A stretch of 64,000 nucleotides of DNA from an uncultured Bacteroides sp. (lineage in GTDB: Bacteria > Bacteroidota > Bacteroidia > Bacteroidales > Bacteroidaceae): the NCBI GenBank assembly GCA_900766005.1, contig CAAFTU010000053.1, forward strand, positions 1 through 64,000, given 5' to 3'. The position numbers were made by a program, and so were the translations under genes. Numbering within the stretch: position 1 is the stretch's first letter; every line of letters begins with the position of its first letter. Positions 1 to 8,347 of this stretch are shown one piece after another. The notes under the pieces were generated by a model. It searched no databases, had not been told where the DNA came from, and saw only the letters and a list, made by a program, of their open reading frames with translations.

Positions 1-51
1 TCGTCACGCCGATGGTACTGCGTAACAGTGGGAGAGTAGGTAGCTGCCGTT
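1..51 (+). rRNA. rrf: 5S ribosomal RNA, 3' end (partial)
   Basis: The window opens inside the 3' half of a 5S rRNA. The segment GGGAGAGTAGGTAGCTGCCG matches the conserved closing helix of bacterial 5S rRNA, and a strong terminator follows within about ten bases. The 5' part of the gene and the rest of the rRNA operon lie upstream of the window. The exact 3' end (about 50-52) is inferred. Confidence 0.88.
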
Positions 52-60
52 TTCTTGAAA

Positions 61-97
61 AGCCTCCGATTCAGCAATGAGTCGGAGGTTTTCTTTT
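61..97 (+). terminator. rRNA operon terminator
   Basis: CCTCCGA and TCGGAGG form a 7-bp stem around an 11-base loop, followed by a run of T. It sits just after the 5S 3' end, where an rRNA operon terminator is expected. Confidence 0.85.
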
Positions 98-664
98 TTG
101 TATCCTTTTCTTCTTCTTGCAGGCATGCGTATGTATTTTTTTCTATGTGCAGCCGTAAATACGGTTCTGAATGCACTTCTCTGGTTTGGTGAACATTAAG
201 AGTTTTTCTTTGGGCTTATTGATATTTAGGCATGCCCTCTTTTTTGTTTCAGTATGTATCTATTAGCACCTTCTCCTATTTAGTTTTTTTCTTCTGTCTG
301 ATAAACATTGAAAGGTTTCCTCTCGGTTCAGTTTATTTTTGGGTATTTTTTTTACGTAGCAGGAAAACTGATGTTTATTTGCTGATGGACTTCTGTGAAA
401 CGACTTCTCGCTGTGAGCGTTCGAGCTTTCACAGTATGTTGTTGACAAACAGGGTGACTTGGGTGAAAGTGAAACATTACTCTGATTCGTTTTGCTATGT
501 TTTACGCTGCGTACTTTTTTGTTTCATCATTTAAATTTCTAGAGGTTTATTGCTTTTGCAGGTGCTTATTATAGCCTCTTTCGACCACTTTATCAACTTG
601 TATCTTATCTCTTTTACCATTTATCTTGATAATACCTATTAAAAATGTGAATATTTACTGCTAT
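98..664. other. AT-rich spacer without a recognisable gene
   Basis: This spacer lies between the rRNA operon and the next promoter. It is rich in T runs. The open frames that cross it encode Phe/Ser/Cys-rich peptides without recognisable domains and look like chance. No RNA gene or repeat was seen. Confidence 0.6.
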
Positions 665-699
665 TTTGTATGTTATGAGGATAATTATTTGTATCTTTG
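665..699 (+). promoter_or_regulatory. promoter of the yceD-rpmF-fabH unit
   Basis: TTTG at 665-668 and TATCTTTG at 692-699 match the Bacteroidetes -33/-7 pattern, with a slightly long 23-base gap. The -7 box lies inside the longest open frame of the next gene, so that gene must start downstream of it. Confidence 0.65.
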
Positions 700-739
700 T
701 CGCCCGAATTGTAAGCTAACGATTTTAAAGAAAGACGCT

Positions 740-1318
740 TTGGGAAAGTTTGATAAATACAAAATTGACTTGAAAGGTATGCAAGCAGACTCTATGAATT
801 TTGAGTTTGTTTTGGATAACGAGTATTTTGCCCATATTGATGGACCTGAAGTTCAGAAGGGAAAGGTGAATGTTCAATTGTCAGTTAAGAGAACATCTCG
901 TTCTTTCGAACTGAATTTCCAAACGGATGGTACGGTTTGTGTGCCTTGTGATCGTTGTTTGGATGATATGGAGGTTTCTGTCACTTCTACAGATCGGTTG
1001 GTTGTGAAGTTCGGACATGAATATGCTGAAGAAGGTGACAATTTGATTGTTATTCCTGAAGAAGAGGGAGCAATCAATGTAGCATGGTTCATGTATGAGT
1101 TTATTGCACTTGCTATTCCGATGAAGCATGTTCATGCACCGGGAAAATGCAATAAGGCTATGACAAGCAAATTAAGCAAGCATCTGAAACGTGATGCAAA
1201 CAGTGATAATGCTGATGATTTTGAAGATGATGATATAACCATAGAGGATGAAGATGCGGAAGAAGTACAGATTGATCCTCGTTGGAATGAATTAAAGAAA
1301 ATATTAGATAATAATTAA
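740..1318 (+). CDS. YceD/DUF177 family protein
   Basis: A 192-residue protein of the YceD (DUF177) family, usually encoded just before ribosomal protein L32 and linked in other bacteria to 23S rRNA accumulation. Cys67, Cys70 and Cys73 form the family's cysteine motif (CVPCDRC), a further Cys lies at 137, and residues about 155-180 are very acidic. The frame is open back to 626, but a TATCTTTG promoter box lies inside that extension. I therefore choose the TTG at 740, which gives the family's usual start (M-GKFDKYKIDLKG). The gene is 12 bases from rpmF and surely shares its transcript. The family call is strong, the exact role is not established here. Confidence 0.85.
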   Translation: MGKFDKYKIDLKGMQADSMNFEFVLDNEYFAHIDGPEVQKGKVNVQLSVKRTSRSFELNFQTDGTVCVPCDRCLDDMEVSVTSTDRLVVKFGHEYAEEGDNLIVIPEEEGAINVAWFMYEFIALAIPMKHVHAPGKCNKAMTSKLSKHLKRDANSDNADDFEDDDITIEDEDAEEVQIDPRWNELKKILDNN

Positions 1319-1330
1319 AGTTTTAGAAAA

Positions 1331-1516
1331 ATGGCACATCCTAAGAGAAGACAATCAAAAACAAGAACTGCGAAGAGAAGAACTCATGATAAGGCAGTAG
1401 CTCCTACTTTGGCTATTTGCCCGAACTGCGGTGAATGGCATGTTTATCACACTGTATGTGGCGCATGTGGTTACTACAGAGGTAAACTCGCTATCGAAAA
1501 AGAAGCAGCTGTATAA
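1331..1516 (+). CDS. rpmF: 50S ribosomal protein L32
   Basis: A 61-residue ribosomal protein of the large subunit, full length for the family. The basic N-terminus (MAHPKRRQSKTRTAKRRTHD) is typical of L32. Cys30, Cys33, Cys43 and Cys46 form an intact zinc ribbon, so this is the zinc-binding form. It is placed between the DUF177 gene and fabH, the widely conserved order that ties ribosome supply to fatty acid synthesis. No terminator separates it from fabH, and the 86-base gap holds only a weak 5-bp stem. Confidence 0.96.
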   Translation: MAHPKRRQSKTRTAKRRTHDKAVAPTLAICPNCGEWHVYHTVCGACGYYRGKLAIEKEAAV

Positions 1517-1602
1517 TTAGTACAGTCATACTGAAACAGCCTGAGGGGTTTTCTCTCCGGCTGCTTTACGTATTATAGAATCGCTAATTAAAAATAGGTT
1601 TG

Positions 1603-2607
1603 ATGGAAAAAATAAATGCAGTAATCACAGGAGTCGCTGGCTATGTTCCCGATTATGTCTTGACAAATGACGAGCTATCGAGAATGGTGGATACCAACGA
1701 TGAATGGATTATGACTCGTATCGGAGTAAAGGAAAGACGTATCCTCAATGAAGAAGGTCTGGGTTGTTCCTATATGGCGCGTAAAGCGGCTAAGCAGTTG
1801 ATGAAAAAAACTGGAGCCAATCCTGACGATATTGATTTGGTGGTTGTTGCTACTACTACTCCTGACTATCACTTCCCTTCTACAGCTTCTATTCTTTGTG
1901 ATAAACTGGGTTTGAAAAATGCGTTTGCTTTTGATATGCAGGCTGCTTGTAGCGGTTTCCTTTATTTGATGGAAGTGGCTGCTAATTTTATCCGCTCAGG
2001 AAGATATAAGAAAATTATTATTGTCGGTGCCGATAAAATGTCATCGATGGTAGACTATACAGACCGTGCTACTTGTCCTATTTTTGGTGATGGTGCAGCT
2101 GCTTTTATGGTAGAGCCCACAACTGAGGATGTAGGTATCATGGATTCTATTTTGAGAACGGACGGTAAGGGACTTCCCTTCCTGCACATGAAGGCAGGCG
2201 GATCGGTATGTCCTCCTTCTTATTTCACTGTAGATAATAAAATGCATTATTTGCATCAGGAAGGTAGAACAGTATTTAAGTATGCTGTTTCTAGCATGTC
2301 GGATGTATCTGTAGCATTGGCAGAAAAAAATGGTCTGACAAAGGATAATATTGACTGGATTGTTCCGCATCAGGCAAACGTACGTATTATTGAAGCTGTG
2401 GCTCATCGCATGGAAGTACCTATGGATAAAGTACTGGTCAATATTCAACGTTACGGTAATACAAGTGCCGGTACACTTCCTTTGTGTATTTGGGATTTTG
2501 AAGATAAGCTCAAAAAAGGTGATAACATTATTTTCACAGCATTTGGCGCAGGCTTTACATGGGGTGCTATGTATGTGAAATGGGGTTATGACGGCAAGAA
2601 AGAATAG
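1603..2607 (+). CDS. fabH: 3-oxoacyl-ACP synthase III (KAS III)
   Basis: A 334-residue condensing enzyme that starts fatty acid synthesis by joining an acyl-CoA primer to malonyl-ACP. The catalytic triad is complete: Cys116 in AACSGF, His256 in VPHQAN and Asn286 in GNTSAG. The length is usual for FabH. A TTG codon directly precedes the ATG at 1603; the ATG gives the normal family N-terminus MEKINAVITG. It lies after rpmF and before era, and a terminator follows at 2634. Confidence 0.95.
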   Translation: MEKINAVITGVAGYVPDYVLTNDELSRMVDTNDEWIMTRIGVKERRILNEEGLGCSYMARKAAKQLMKKTGANPDDIDLVVVATTTPDYHFPSTASILCDKLGLKNAFAFDMQAACSGFLYLMEVAANFIRSGRYKKIIIVGADKMSSMVDYTDRATCPIFGDGAAAFMVEPTTEDVGIMDSILRTDGKGLPFLHMKAGGSVCPPSYFTVDNKMHYLHQEGRTVFKYAVSSMSDVSVALAEKNGLTKDNIDWIVPHQANVRIIEAVAHRMEVPMDKVLVNIQRYGNTSAGTLPLCIWDFEDKLKKGDNIIFTAFGAGFTWGAMYVKWGYDGKKE

Positions 2608-2633
2608 CATTAAGTGGCTGGAATAATATACTT

Positions 2634-2670
2634 AAAAACGCATCCTATTTCGATTCGATGCGTTTTTTTG
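2634..2670 (+). terminator. terminator after fabH
   Basis: AAACGCATC and GATGCGTTT form a 9-bp stem with a 12-base loop, followed by seven T. It ends the yceD-rpmF-fabH unit; era starts only 25 bases later, so some read-through is likely. Confidence 0.8.
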
Positions 2671-2694
2671 TCTAAACCGATAAATTGAGAAGAA

Positions 2695-3576
2695 ATGCAT
2701 AAAGCAGGTTTTGTAAACATTGTAGGAAATCCGAATGTCGGAAAATCGACATTAATGAATGCGTTGGTGGGCGAGCGAATTTCGATTGCCACATTTAAGG
2801 CACAAACTACTCGTCATCGTATTATGGGTATTTATAATACAGATGAGATGCAGATAGTTTTCTCTGATACTCCGGGGGTATTGAAACCCAATTACAAGTT
2901 GCAGGAGTCTATGTTGAATTTCTCCACATCGGCATTGACTGACGCAGATGTTTTGCTTTATGTGACGGATGTAGTAGAAACACCAGATAAGAACAGTGAG
3001 TTTATGGCAAAGGTGCGTGTGATGACTGTACCTGTACTTTTGCTGATTAATAAGATTGACCTTACTGACCAGGATAAACTGGTTCAGTTGGTTGAAGAAT
3101 GGAAGGAGTTGCTTCCTCAGGCAGAAATCATTCCGATTTCAGCAGCGTCCAAGTTTAATGTGGACTATATTATGAAGCGGATTAAAGATTTGTTGCCAGA
3201 TTGTCCGCCTTATTTTGGAAAGGATCAATGGACTGATAAACCGGCTCGTTTTTTTGTGAACGAAATCATTCGCGAAAAGATTTTGCTGTATTACGATAAA
3301 GAAATTCCTTATTCGGTAGAAGTGGCCGTTGAAGAATTCAAGGAAGAAGCCAAGAAAATTCAGATTCGTGCTATTATTTACGTGGAGCGCGATTCTCAGA
3401 AAGGCATTATCATTGGAAAGCAAGGTAAAGCACTGAAGAAAGTGGCTACTGAAGCTCGTCGTGAGCTGGAACGCTTTTTTGGTAAGACGATTTTCCTTGA
3501 GACCTATGTGAAAGTGGATAAAGATTGGCGCAGTTCGGATAAAGAATTACGTAATTTCGGTTATCAGTTAGATTAA
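2695..3576 (+). CDS. era: GTPase Era
   Basis: A 293-residue GTPase needed for assembly of the 30S subunit, where it binds 16S rRNA. The N-terminal GTPase domain shows G1 GNPNVGKS at 11-18, a DTPG switch and an NKID specificity motif. The C-terminal half carries the KH RNA-binding domain, with its IIIGKQGKAL loop near residue 240. Length and domain order are standard. It is followed after 44 bases by der, another ribosome-assembly GTPase, so the two are probably co-transcribed. Confidence 0.96.
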   Translation: MHKAGFVNIVGNPNVGKSTLMNALVGERISIATFKAQTTRHRIMGIYNTDEMQIVFSDTPGVLKPNYKLQESMLNFSTSALTDADVLLYVTDVVETPDKNSEFMAKVRVMTVPVLLLINKIDLTDQDKLVQLVEEWKELLPQAEIIPISAASKFNVDYIMKRIKDLLPDCPPYFGKDQWTDKPARFFVNEIIREKILLYYDKEIPYSVEVAVEEFKEEAKKIQIRAIIYVERDSQKGIIIGKQGKALKKVATEARRELERFFGKTIFLETYVKVDKDWRSSDKELRNFGYQLD

Positions 3577-3620
3577 AAGTATTCATGCGACTGGGATAGT
3601 CGTGAAAAAGAAATTGAGCT

Positions 3621-4934
3621 ATGAGTAATTTAGTTGCAATTGTAGGACGCCCCAATGTGGGTAAGTCTACCTTGTTCAACCGTCTGACGAAAACCCGTCG
3701 GGCGATTGTAAACGAAGAAGCGGGTACAACCCGTGACAGACAGTACGGCAAGTCTGAATGGCTGGGCCGTGAGTTTTCAGTGGTCGACACTGGCGGATGG
3801 GTTGTAAACTCGGATGATATTTTTGAAGAGGAAATCCGTAAGCAGGTTCTGCTGGCAGTAGATGAAGCTGACGTAATTCTTTTCGTTGTTGACGTAATGA
3901 ACGGCGTAACGGATTTGGATATGCAGGTGGCTTCTATTCTTCGTCGCACTACGAAGCCTGTGATTATGGTGGCTAATAAAACCGATAATAATGAGTTGCA
4001 GTACAATGCTCCCGAATTCTATAAGTTAGGTTTGGGTGACCCTTATTGTATTTCTGCACTTTCAGGTAGCGGTACAGGTGACTTGATGGACTTGATTATC
4101 AGTAAATTCAAAAAAGAAGTTTCTGAAATCTTGGATGAGGAAATCCCTCGCTTTGCTGTAGTGGGCCGTCCGAATGCAGGTAAATCGTCCATCGTAAATG
4201 CGTTTATTGGCGAAGATCGTAATATTGTTACAGAAATTGCCGGTACTACCCGTGATTCAATTTATACCCGTTACAATAAATTTGGTTTTGACTTTTACCT
4301 GGTTGATACAGCGGGCATCCGTAAGAAAAATAAGGTGAGTGAAGATTTGGAGTATTACTCTGTCATCCGTTCCATTCGCTCTATTGAAAGTTCCGACGTA
4401 TGTATCTTGATGTTGGATGCAACCAGAGGTATTGAGAGTCAGGATTTGAACATTTTCTCTTTGGTTCAGAAGAACCAGAAGGGTTTAGTAGTGGTTGTCA
4501 ATAAGTGGGATTTGGTAGAAGACAAATCGGTGAAGGTGCAGAAGACATTCGAAGAAGCTATCCGCTCTCGTTTGGCTCCGTTTGTAGACTTCCCCATTAT
4601 TTTTGCTTCTGCTTTGACGAAACAGCGCATTCTGAAAGTGTTGGAAGAAGCACGCAATGTGTATGAAAACCGCACAATGCGCATACCGACTGCTCGTCTG
4701 AATGAGGAAATGTTGCCTTTGATTGAAGCGTATCCGCCACCATCCAATAAAGGGAAATACATCAAGATTAAATACATCACGCAGTTGCCCAATACACAAG
4801 TCCCTTCATTTGTGTATTTTGCCAATCTGCCGCAATATGTAAAGGAGCCATACAGACGCTTCCTTGAAAATAAAATGCGTGAAAAGTGGAATTTGACCGG
4901 TACACCGATTAATATCTATATCCGTCAGAAATAA
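3621..4934 (+). CDS. der: ribosome biogenesis GTPase Der (EngA)
   Basis: A 437-residue protein with two GTPase domains in tandem, the hallmark of Der. The first has GRPNVGKS at 9-16, the second GRPNAGKS near residue 180, each with its own DTxG and NKxD motifs, followed by a C-terminal KH-like domain. It acts in maturation of the 50S subunit. The length is normal. It follows era on the same strand and ends at a strong terminator (5007-5050). Confidence 0.96.
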   Translation: MSNLVAIVGRPNVGKSTLFNRLTKTRRAIVNEEAGTTRDRQYGKSEWLGREFSVVDTGGWVVNSDDIFEEEIRKQVLLAVDEADVILFVVDVMNGVTDLDMQVASILRRTTKPVIMVANKTDNNELQYNAPEFYKLGLGDPYCISALSGSGTGDLMDLIISKFKKEVSEILDEEIPRFAVVGRPNAGKSSIVNAFIGEDRNIVTEIAGTTRDSIYTRYNKFGFDFYLVDTAGIRKKNKVSEDLEYYSVIRSIRSIESSDVCILMLDATRGIESQDLNIFSLVQKNQKGLVVVVNKWDLVEDKSVKVQKTFEEAIRSRLAPFVDFPIIFASALTKQRILKVLEEARNVYENRTMRIPTARLNEEMLPLIEAYPPPSNKGKYIKIKYITQLPNTQVPSFVYFANLPQYVKEPYRRFLENKMREKWNLTGTPINIYIRQK

Positions 4935-5006
4935 TAGTCCACTTGCTTTTAAGGTATATCTGAATACGGAGATACTGGGAAAACGGAGTTCTTCCGTTGT
5001 GCAATA

Positions 5007-5050
5007 TAAAAAATCCCCGCTGCAACTCGTTGATGTAGCGGGGATTTTTT
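5007..5050. terminator. bidirectional terminator between der and lptB
   Basis: AAAATCCCCGCT and AGCGGGGATTTT pair around a short loop, flanked by A and T runs on both sides. It can therefore end der from the left and lptB from the right. Confidence 0.85.
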
Positions 5051-5159
5051 ATAAGATAATGTTTGTTTCTGGCATTTATAGAGGCCTTTTATAGAAACCT
5101 TTCGTCATGCATACCTTCTGCTTTTACTTCTTTTGCGGACGGGGATACAGGGCGGTCTG

Positions 5160-5921
5160 TTATTTTTCCAATTGAAAATCCTTGCGGCGCAGTACAAAAC
5201 TGTTGCTTAGGTATTTTTCTCGTACAATCTGGTTCTCGGCCAGTTCTTCAGGTGTACCTTGGAACAGGATTTTTCCTTCAAACAGCAGATAAGCGCGGTC
5301 TGTGATGCTGAGGGTTTCCTGTACGTTGTGGTCGGTGATCAGGATACCGATGTTTTTATCTTTAAGTTTCCACACAATTTGCTGGATATCTTCCACGGCA
5401 ATCGGGTCTACTCCCGCGAATGGTTCGTCAAGCATGATGAATTTCGGGTCAATGGCCAGACAGCGTGCAATTTCAGTACGGCGTCGCTCGCCTCCTGATA
5501 ATTGGTTACCTTTATTTTTGCGCACCTTTTGCAGGCGGAATTCTGCAATCAGACTTTCCAGCTTATCCTTCTGATAGTCTTTCGGCTTGTTGGTCATTTC
5601 AAGAACCGAAGCAATATTGTCCTCTACACTCATTTGGCGAAAGACAGAAGCCTCTTGGGCAAGATAGCCAATACCTGTCTGAGCCCGTTTGTAGACAGGA
5701 TAATTCGTTATTTCCAAGTCGTCCAGAAAAATTTTTCCTTCGTTTGGTGTAATCAATCCTACTGTCATATAGAACGAAGTTGTTTTGCCGGCACCGTTTG
5801 GTCCGAGCAATCCGACAATCTCACCTTGCTTCACATTGATGGAAACATGGCTTACCACAGTTCGTTTACCGTATTTTTTCACCAAGTCTTCCGTGCGGAG
5901 CACCATCTTGCTTTCTTCCAT
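5160..5921 (-). CDS. lptB: LPS export ABC transporter ATP-binding protein LptB
   Basis: A 253-residue ATPase that powers LPS extraction from the inner membrane with LptF and LptG, which are not encoded here. Walker A GPNGAGKT is at 40-47; the LSGGERRRTEIARC signature, Walker B (MLDEPFAGVD) and the switch His (ITDHN) are present and typical of LptB. The frame stays open upstream, but that extension runs over the divergent mlaE-type gene and over a -7 box, so I choose the ATG at 5921; an ATG at 5906 is a second possibility. It is transcribed divergently from the mlaE-type gene. Confidence 0.93.
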   Translation of the reverse strand: MEESKMVLRTEDLVKKYGKRTVVSHVSINVKQGEIVGLLGPNGAGKTTSFYMTVGLITPNEGKIFLDDLEITNYPVYKRAQTGIGYLAQEASVFRQMSVEDNIASVLEMTNKPKDYQKDKLESLIAEFRLQKVRKNKGNQLSGGERRRTEIARCLAIDPKFIMLDEPFAGVDPIAVEDIQQIVWKLKDKNIGILITDHNVQETLSITDRAYLLFEGKILFQGTPEELAENQIVREKYLSNSFVLRRKDFQLEK

Positions 5922-5939
5922 ATTATACTTATTTTGCGG

Positions 5940-5947
5940 CAAATGTA
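5940..5947 (-). promoter_or_regulatory. -7 box of lptB
   Basis: Read on the minus strand this is TACATTTG, 18 bases upstream of the lptB ATG. No clear -33 box. The same 8-mer occurs facing the other way at 5970-5977. Confidence 0.6.
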
Positions 5948-5969
5948 GTAAAAATAAGCCGAAATAGTG

Positions 5970-5977
5970 TACATTTG
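5970..5977 (+). promoter_or_regulatory. -7 box of the mlaE/mlaF unit
   Basis: TACATTTG, 19 bases upstream of the mlaE-type ATG, mirror image of the lptB box. Transcription should start within about ten bases of the start codon, giving a very short leader. Confidence 0.6.
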
Positions 5978-5996
5978 CAGACAAATAGTGTGAGTT

Positions 5997-6740
5997 ATGA
6001 TAAAAGCATTGAAAACGGTCGGAAGATATTTCATGCTGATGGGACGCACGTTTTCCCGTCCCGAGCGCATGCGTATGTTTTTCCGGCAATATCTGAATGA
6101 ATTGGAACAGTTGGGGGTAAACTCCATTGGCATCGTACTGTTGATTTCTTTTTTCATCGGTGCCGTTATTACTATCCAGATTAAACTGAACATTGAAAGT
6201 CCCTGGATGCCGCGTTGGACTGTGGGGTATGTGACACGTGAAATCATGTTGCTGGAGTTTTCTTCATCTATCATGTGCCTTATTCTGGCCGGAAAGGTGG
6301 GCTCCAATATTGCTTCCGAGTTGGGCACCATGCGCGTGACCCAGCAGATTGATGCACTCGAAATTATGGGCGTCAATTCGGCCAATTATCTGATTCTGCC
6401 TAAAATATCAGCGATGGTGACGGTGATTCCTATCCTCGTGACGTTCAGTATTTTTTCCGGTATAATCGGTGCCTTTTGTACTTGCTGGTTTGCCGGAGTC
6501 ATGAATGCGGTCGACCTTGAGTATGGTCTGCAGTACATGTTTGTGGAGTGGTTTATATGGGCCGGGATTATTAAATCTCTTTTCTTCGCTTTCATTATAG
6601 CCAGTGTGTCTGCCTTCTTCGGATATACCGTTGAGGGAGGATCCATTGCTGTAGGAAAAGCGTCTACCGATTCTGTGGTGTCCAGCAGTGTGCTGATACT
6701 GTTTGCCGATTTGATATTAACAAAACTTTTGATGGAATGA
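5997..6740 (+). CDS. mlaE: MlaE-family ABC transporter permease
   Basis: A 247-residue inner-membrane permease of the MlaE family, which moves phospholipids between the membranes together with an MCE protein. It has several hydrophobic segments and the conserved cytoplasmic loop around GSNIASELGTMRVTQQIDAL, which contacts the ATPase. The stop overlaps the start of the ATPase gene by four bases (ATGA), so the two are translationally coupled. The partner MCE (MlaD-like) gene is not next to them: a hairpin and an opposing gene follow. Family assignment is firm, the substrate is inferred. Confidence 0.88.
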   Translation: MIKALKTVGRYFMLMGRTFSRPERMRMFFRQYLNELEQLGVNSIGIVLLISFFIGAVITIQIKLNIESPWMPRWTVGYVTREIMLLEFSSSIMCLILAGKVGSNIASELGTMRVTQQIDALEIMGVNSANYLILPKISAMVTVIPILVTFSIFSGIIGAFCTCWFAGVMNAVDLEYGLQYMFVEWFIWAGIIKSLFFAFIIASVSAFFGYTVEGGSIAVGKASTDSVVSSSVLILFADLILTKLLME

Positions 6741-7501
6741 TTGAGGTTAAAGGTCTATATAAGTCGTTTGAAGATAGAGACGTACTGAAAAATATCAACG
6801 CTACGTTTGAGAACGGGAAAACCAATCTGATTATCGGTCAGAGTGGTTCCGGAAAGACGGTTTTGATGAAATGTATCGTAGGCTTGCTTACTCCGGAGAT
6901 AGGCGAGGTGTTGTATGACGGACGTAACTTGGTGCTGATGGGTAAGAAGGAGAAGAAAATGCTTCGCAAGGAAATGGGGATGATTTTTCAGAGTGCAGCT
7001 CTTTTCGACTCCTTGTCGGTGTTGGATAATGTGATGTTTCCTTTGAATATGTTCAGTAATGACACGCTTCGTGAGCGGACCAGACGAGCTATGTTCTGTT
7101 TGGATCGTGTCAATCTGACAGAAGCCAAAGATAAATATCCGGGCGAAATCAGTGGTGGTATGCAGAAGCGGGTAGCTATTGCACGGGCCATTGCCTTGAA
7201 TCCCCAGTATTTGTTTTGCGATGAGCCTAACTCCGGACTCGACCCTAAAACCTCTCTGGTAATCGATGACCTGATTCATGATATAACCCGTGAATACAAT
7301 ATGACTACCATTATCAACACCCATGATATGAACTCCGTATTGGGTATCGGTGAGAAAGTGATTTACATTTACGAAGGTCATAAAGAATGGGAGGGGACGA
7401 AAGATGATATTTTTGCTGCTACCAACGAACGTTTGAACAACTTTATTTTCGCTTCCGATTTGCTCCGTAAAGTGAAAGTGCAGGAAATGAAGAATGGATA
7501 A
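6737..7501 (+). CDS. mlaF: MlaF-family ABC transporter ATP-binding protein
   Basis: A 254-residue ATPase paired with the MlaE-type permease just upstream. Walker A GQSGSGKT is at 34-41, the signature is ISGGMQKRV, Walker B is FCDEPNSGLD and the switch His is in NTHDMN, all as in MlaF. It lies at the inner membrane, driving lipid transport. Start and upstream stop share ATGA. A GC-rich hairpin (7555-7586) follows about 50 bases after the stop. Confidence 0.9.
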   Translation: MIEVKGLYKSFEDRDVLKNINATFENGKTNLIIGQSGSGKTVLMKCIVGLLTPEIGEVLYDGRNLVLMGKKEKKMLRKEMGMIFQSAALFDSLSVLDNVMFPLNMFSNDTLRERTRRAMFCLDRVNLTEAKDKYPGEISGGMQKRVAIARAIALNPQYLFCDEPNSGLDPKTSLVIDDLIHDITREYNMTTIINTHDMNSVLGIGEKVIYIYEGHKEWEGTKDDIFAATNERLNNFIFASDLLRKVKVQEMKNG

Positions 7502-7554
7502 GAATATGTATCATTTTATATAAGAAGGCTGTGACTCTTCTTCTATTAATCAGT

Positions 7555-7586
7555 CAGCCCCGCTGCAACGGCTTGCAGCGGGGCTG
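7555..7586. terminator. hairpin between mlaF and the RRM gene
   Basis: CAGCCCCGCTGCAA and TTGCAGCGGGGCTG form a perfect 14-bp stem with a 4-base loop. It is very stable, but the downstream T run is broken (ATTATTTC). It probably serves both convergent genes. Confidence 0.65.
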
Positions 7587-7630
7587 ATTATTTCAACAGG
7601 GAATTATCCCTTTGGAACTTTCGTTGGTGA

Positions 7631-7873
7631 TTATTGTCGGGGTTTTGCTTCTTTTACCACCATTGTGCGGCCCATGTATTCGGCGCCATTCAGTTTGCTG
7701 ATGGCTACAGATGCAGCATCGTCATCCATCTCTACAAATGCAAAGCCTTTAGAACGGCCAGTTTCCCGGTCTGTGATGACTTTTACTGAAGAAACAGTTC
7801 CGTATTCTTCCATAACCTGTAGTAAATCCCCTTCCTTAACGCGATAGTTAAGGTTGCCAATGTAAATATTCAT
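7631..7873 (-). CDS. RRM-domain RNA-binding protein
   Basis: An 80-residue protein made of a single RNA recognition motif. RNP2 (IYIGNL) is at 3-8 and RNP1 (KGFAFVEM) is near residues 43-50, with the aromatic RNA-contacting residues intact; a short basic tail (KEAKPRQ) ends it. Bacteroidetes lack Hfq in most species and carry several such proteins as abundant post-transcriptional regulators. The gene stands alone, converging on mlaF. Its promoter is not obvious: the best candidate (CAAAGGAA at 8034-8041, TTCCTTTG on the minus strand) would leave a leader of about 160 bases. Confidence 0.9.
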   Translation of the reverse strand: MNIYIGNLNYRVKEGDLLQVMEEYGTVSSVKVITDRETGRSKGFAFVEMDDDAASVAISKLNGAEYMGRTMVVKEAKPRQ

Positions 7874-8265
7874 AATGAAAATAATAAAATAAATAAAGTG
7901 AATAAATTAAACTCTCGAGTTGATGGTTACTAATAAAAGGATTAAAACGACAGAGAGTTTACGGTAGCGTTGTAGGGAACGGAAGTAAAAACTTGCAATT
8001 AAATCGAGAAACTAATGGTCCATCAATCCGGAACAAAGGAACGCATATTTTTTGGATAAATCACTATCTCTTCCTGTTTTATTTGGCTCTTACCTGCAAA
8101 AAATGTTTTTTGCTTGAGTTTTAGGAGAAAAGGAAACAGTTACCCTCCGGCTGCTGTGTGTTCATAAGTAGTATGATTCTGCTGCTTTGGTGATTTCTAT
8201 TCTTCACCTCTGCAATTGCTGATCTGGCTATTTCTCAAATAGAAGCGAAATAATCGGCAATGTCT
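7874..8265. other. intergenic region between the RRM gene and tig
   Basis: No coding frame is credible here. The left part probably holds the 5' leader of the RRM gene on the minus strand. I see no riboswitch or repeat that I recognise. Confidence 0.5.
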
Positions 8266-8296
8266 TTTGAAATTTAAAAGATTAGCACTAATTTTG
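8266..8296 (+). promoter_or_regulatory. promoter of tig
   Basis: TTTG (8266-8269), a 19-base gap, then TAATTTTG (8289-8296): a full match to the Bacteroidetes consensus. The leader to the ATG is about 45 bases. Confidence 0.8.
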
Positions 8297-8347
8297 CACC
8301 CTCTTAGATTGTAGAACAAAGTATAAATCAAATAAATAATTGTCAGA

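Noticed and set aside
232..534. 100-residue open frame after the rRNA terminator
   Set aside because: Phe/Ser/Cys-rich with no recognisable motif, in an AT-rich spacer with no promoter box at a suitable place. It looks like chance.
1517..1602. Terminator between rpmF and fabH
   Set aside because: Only a 5-bp CAGCC/GGCTG stem without a T run, so the genes are taken as one unit.
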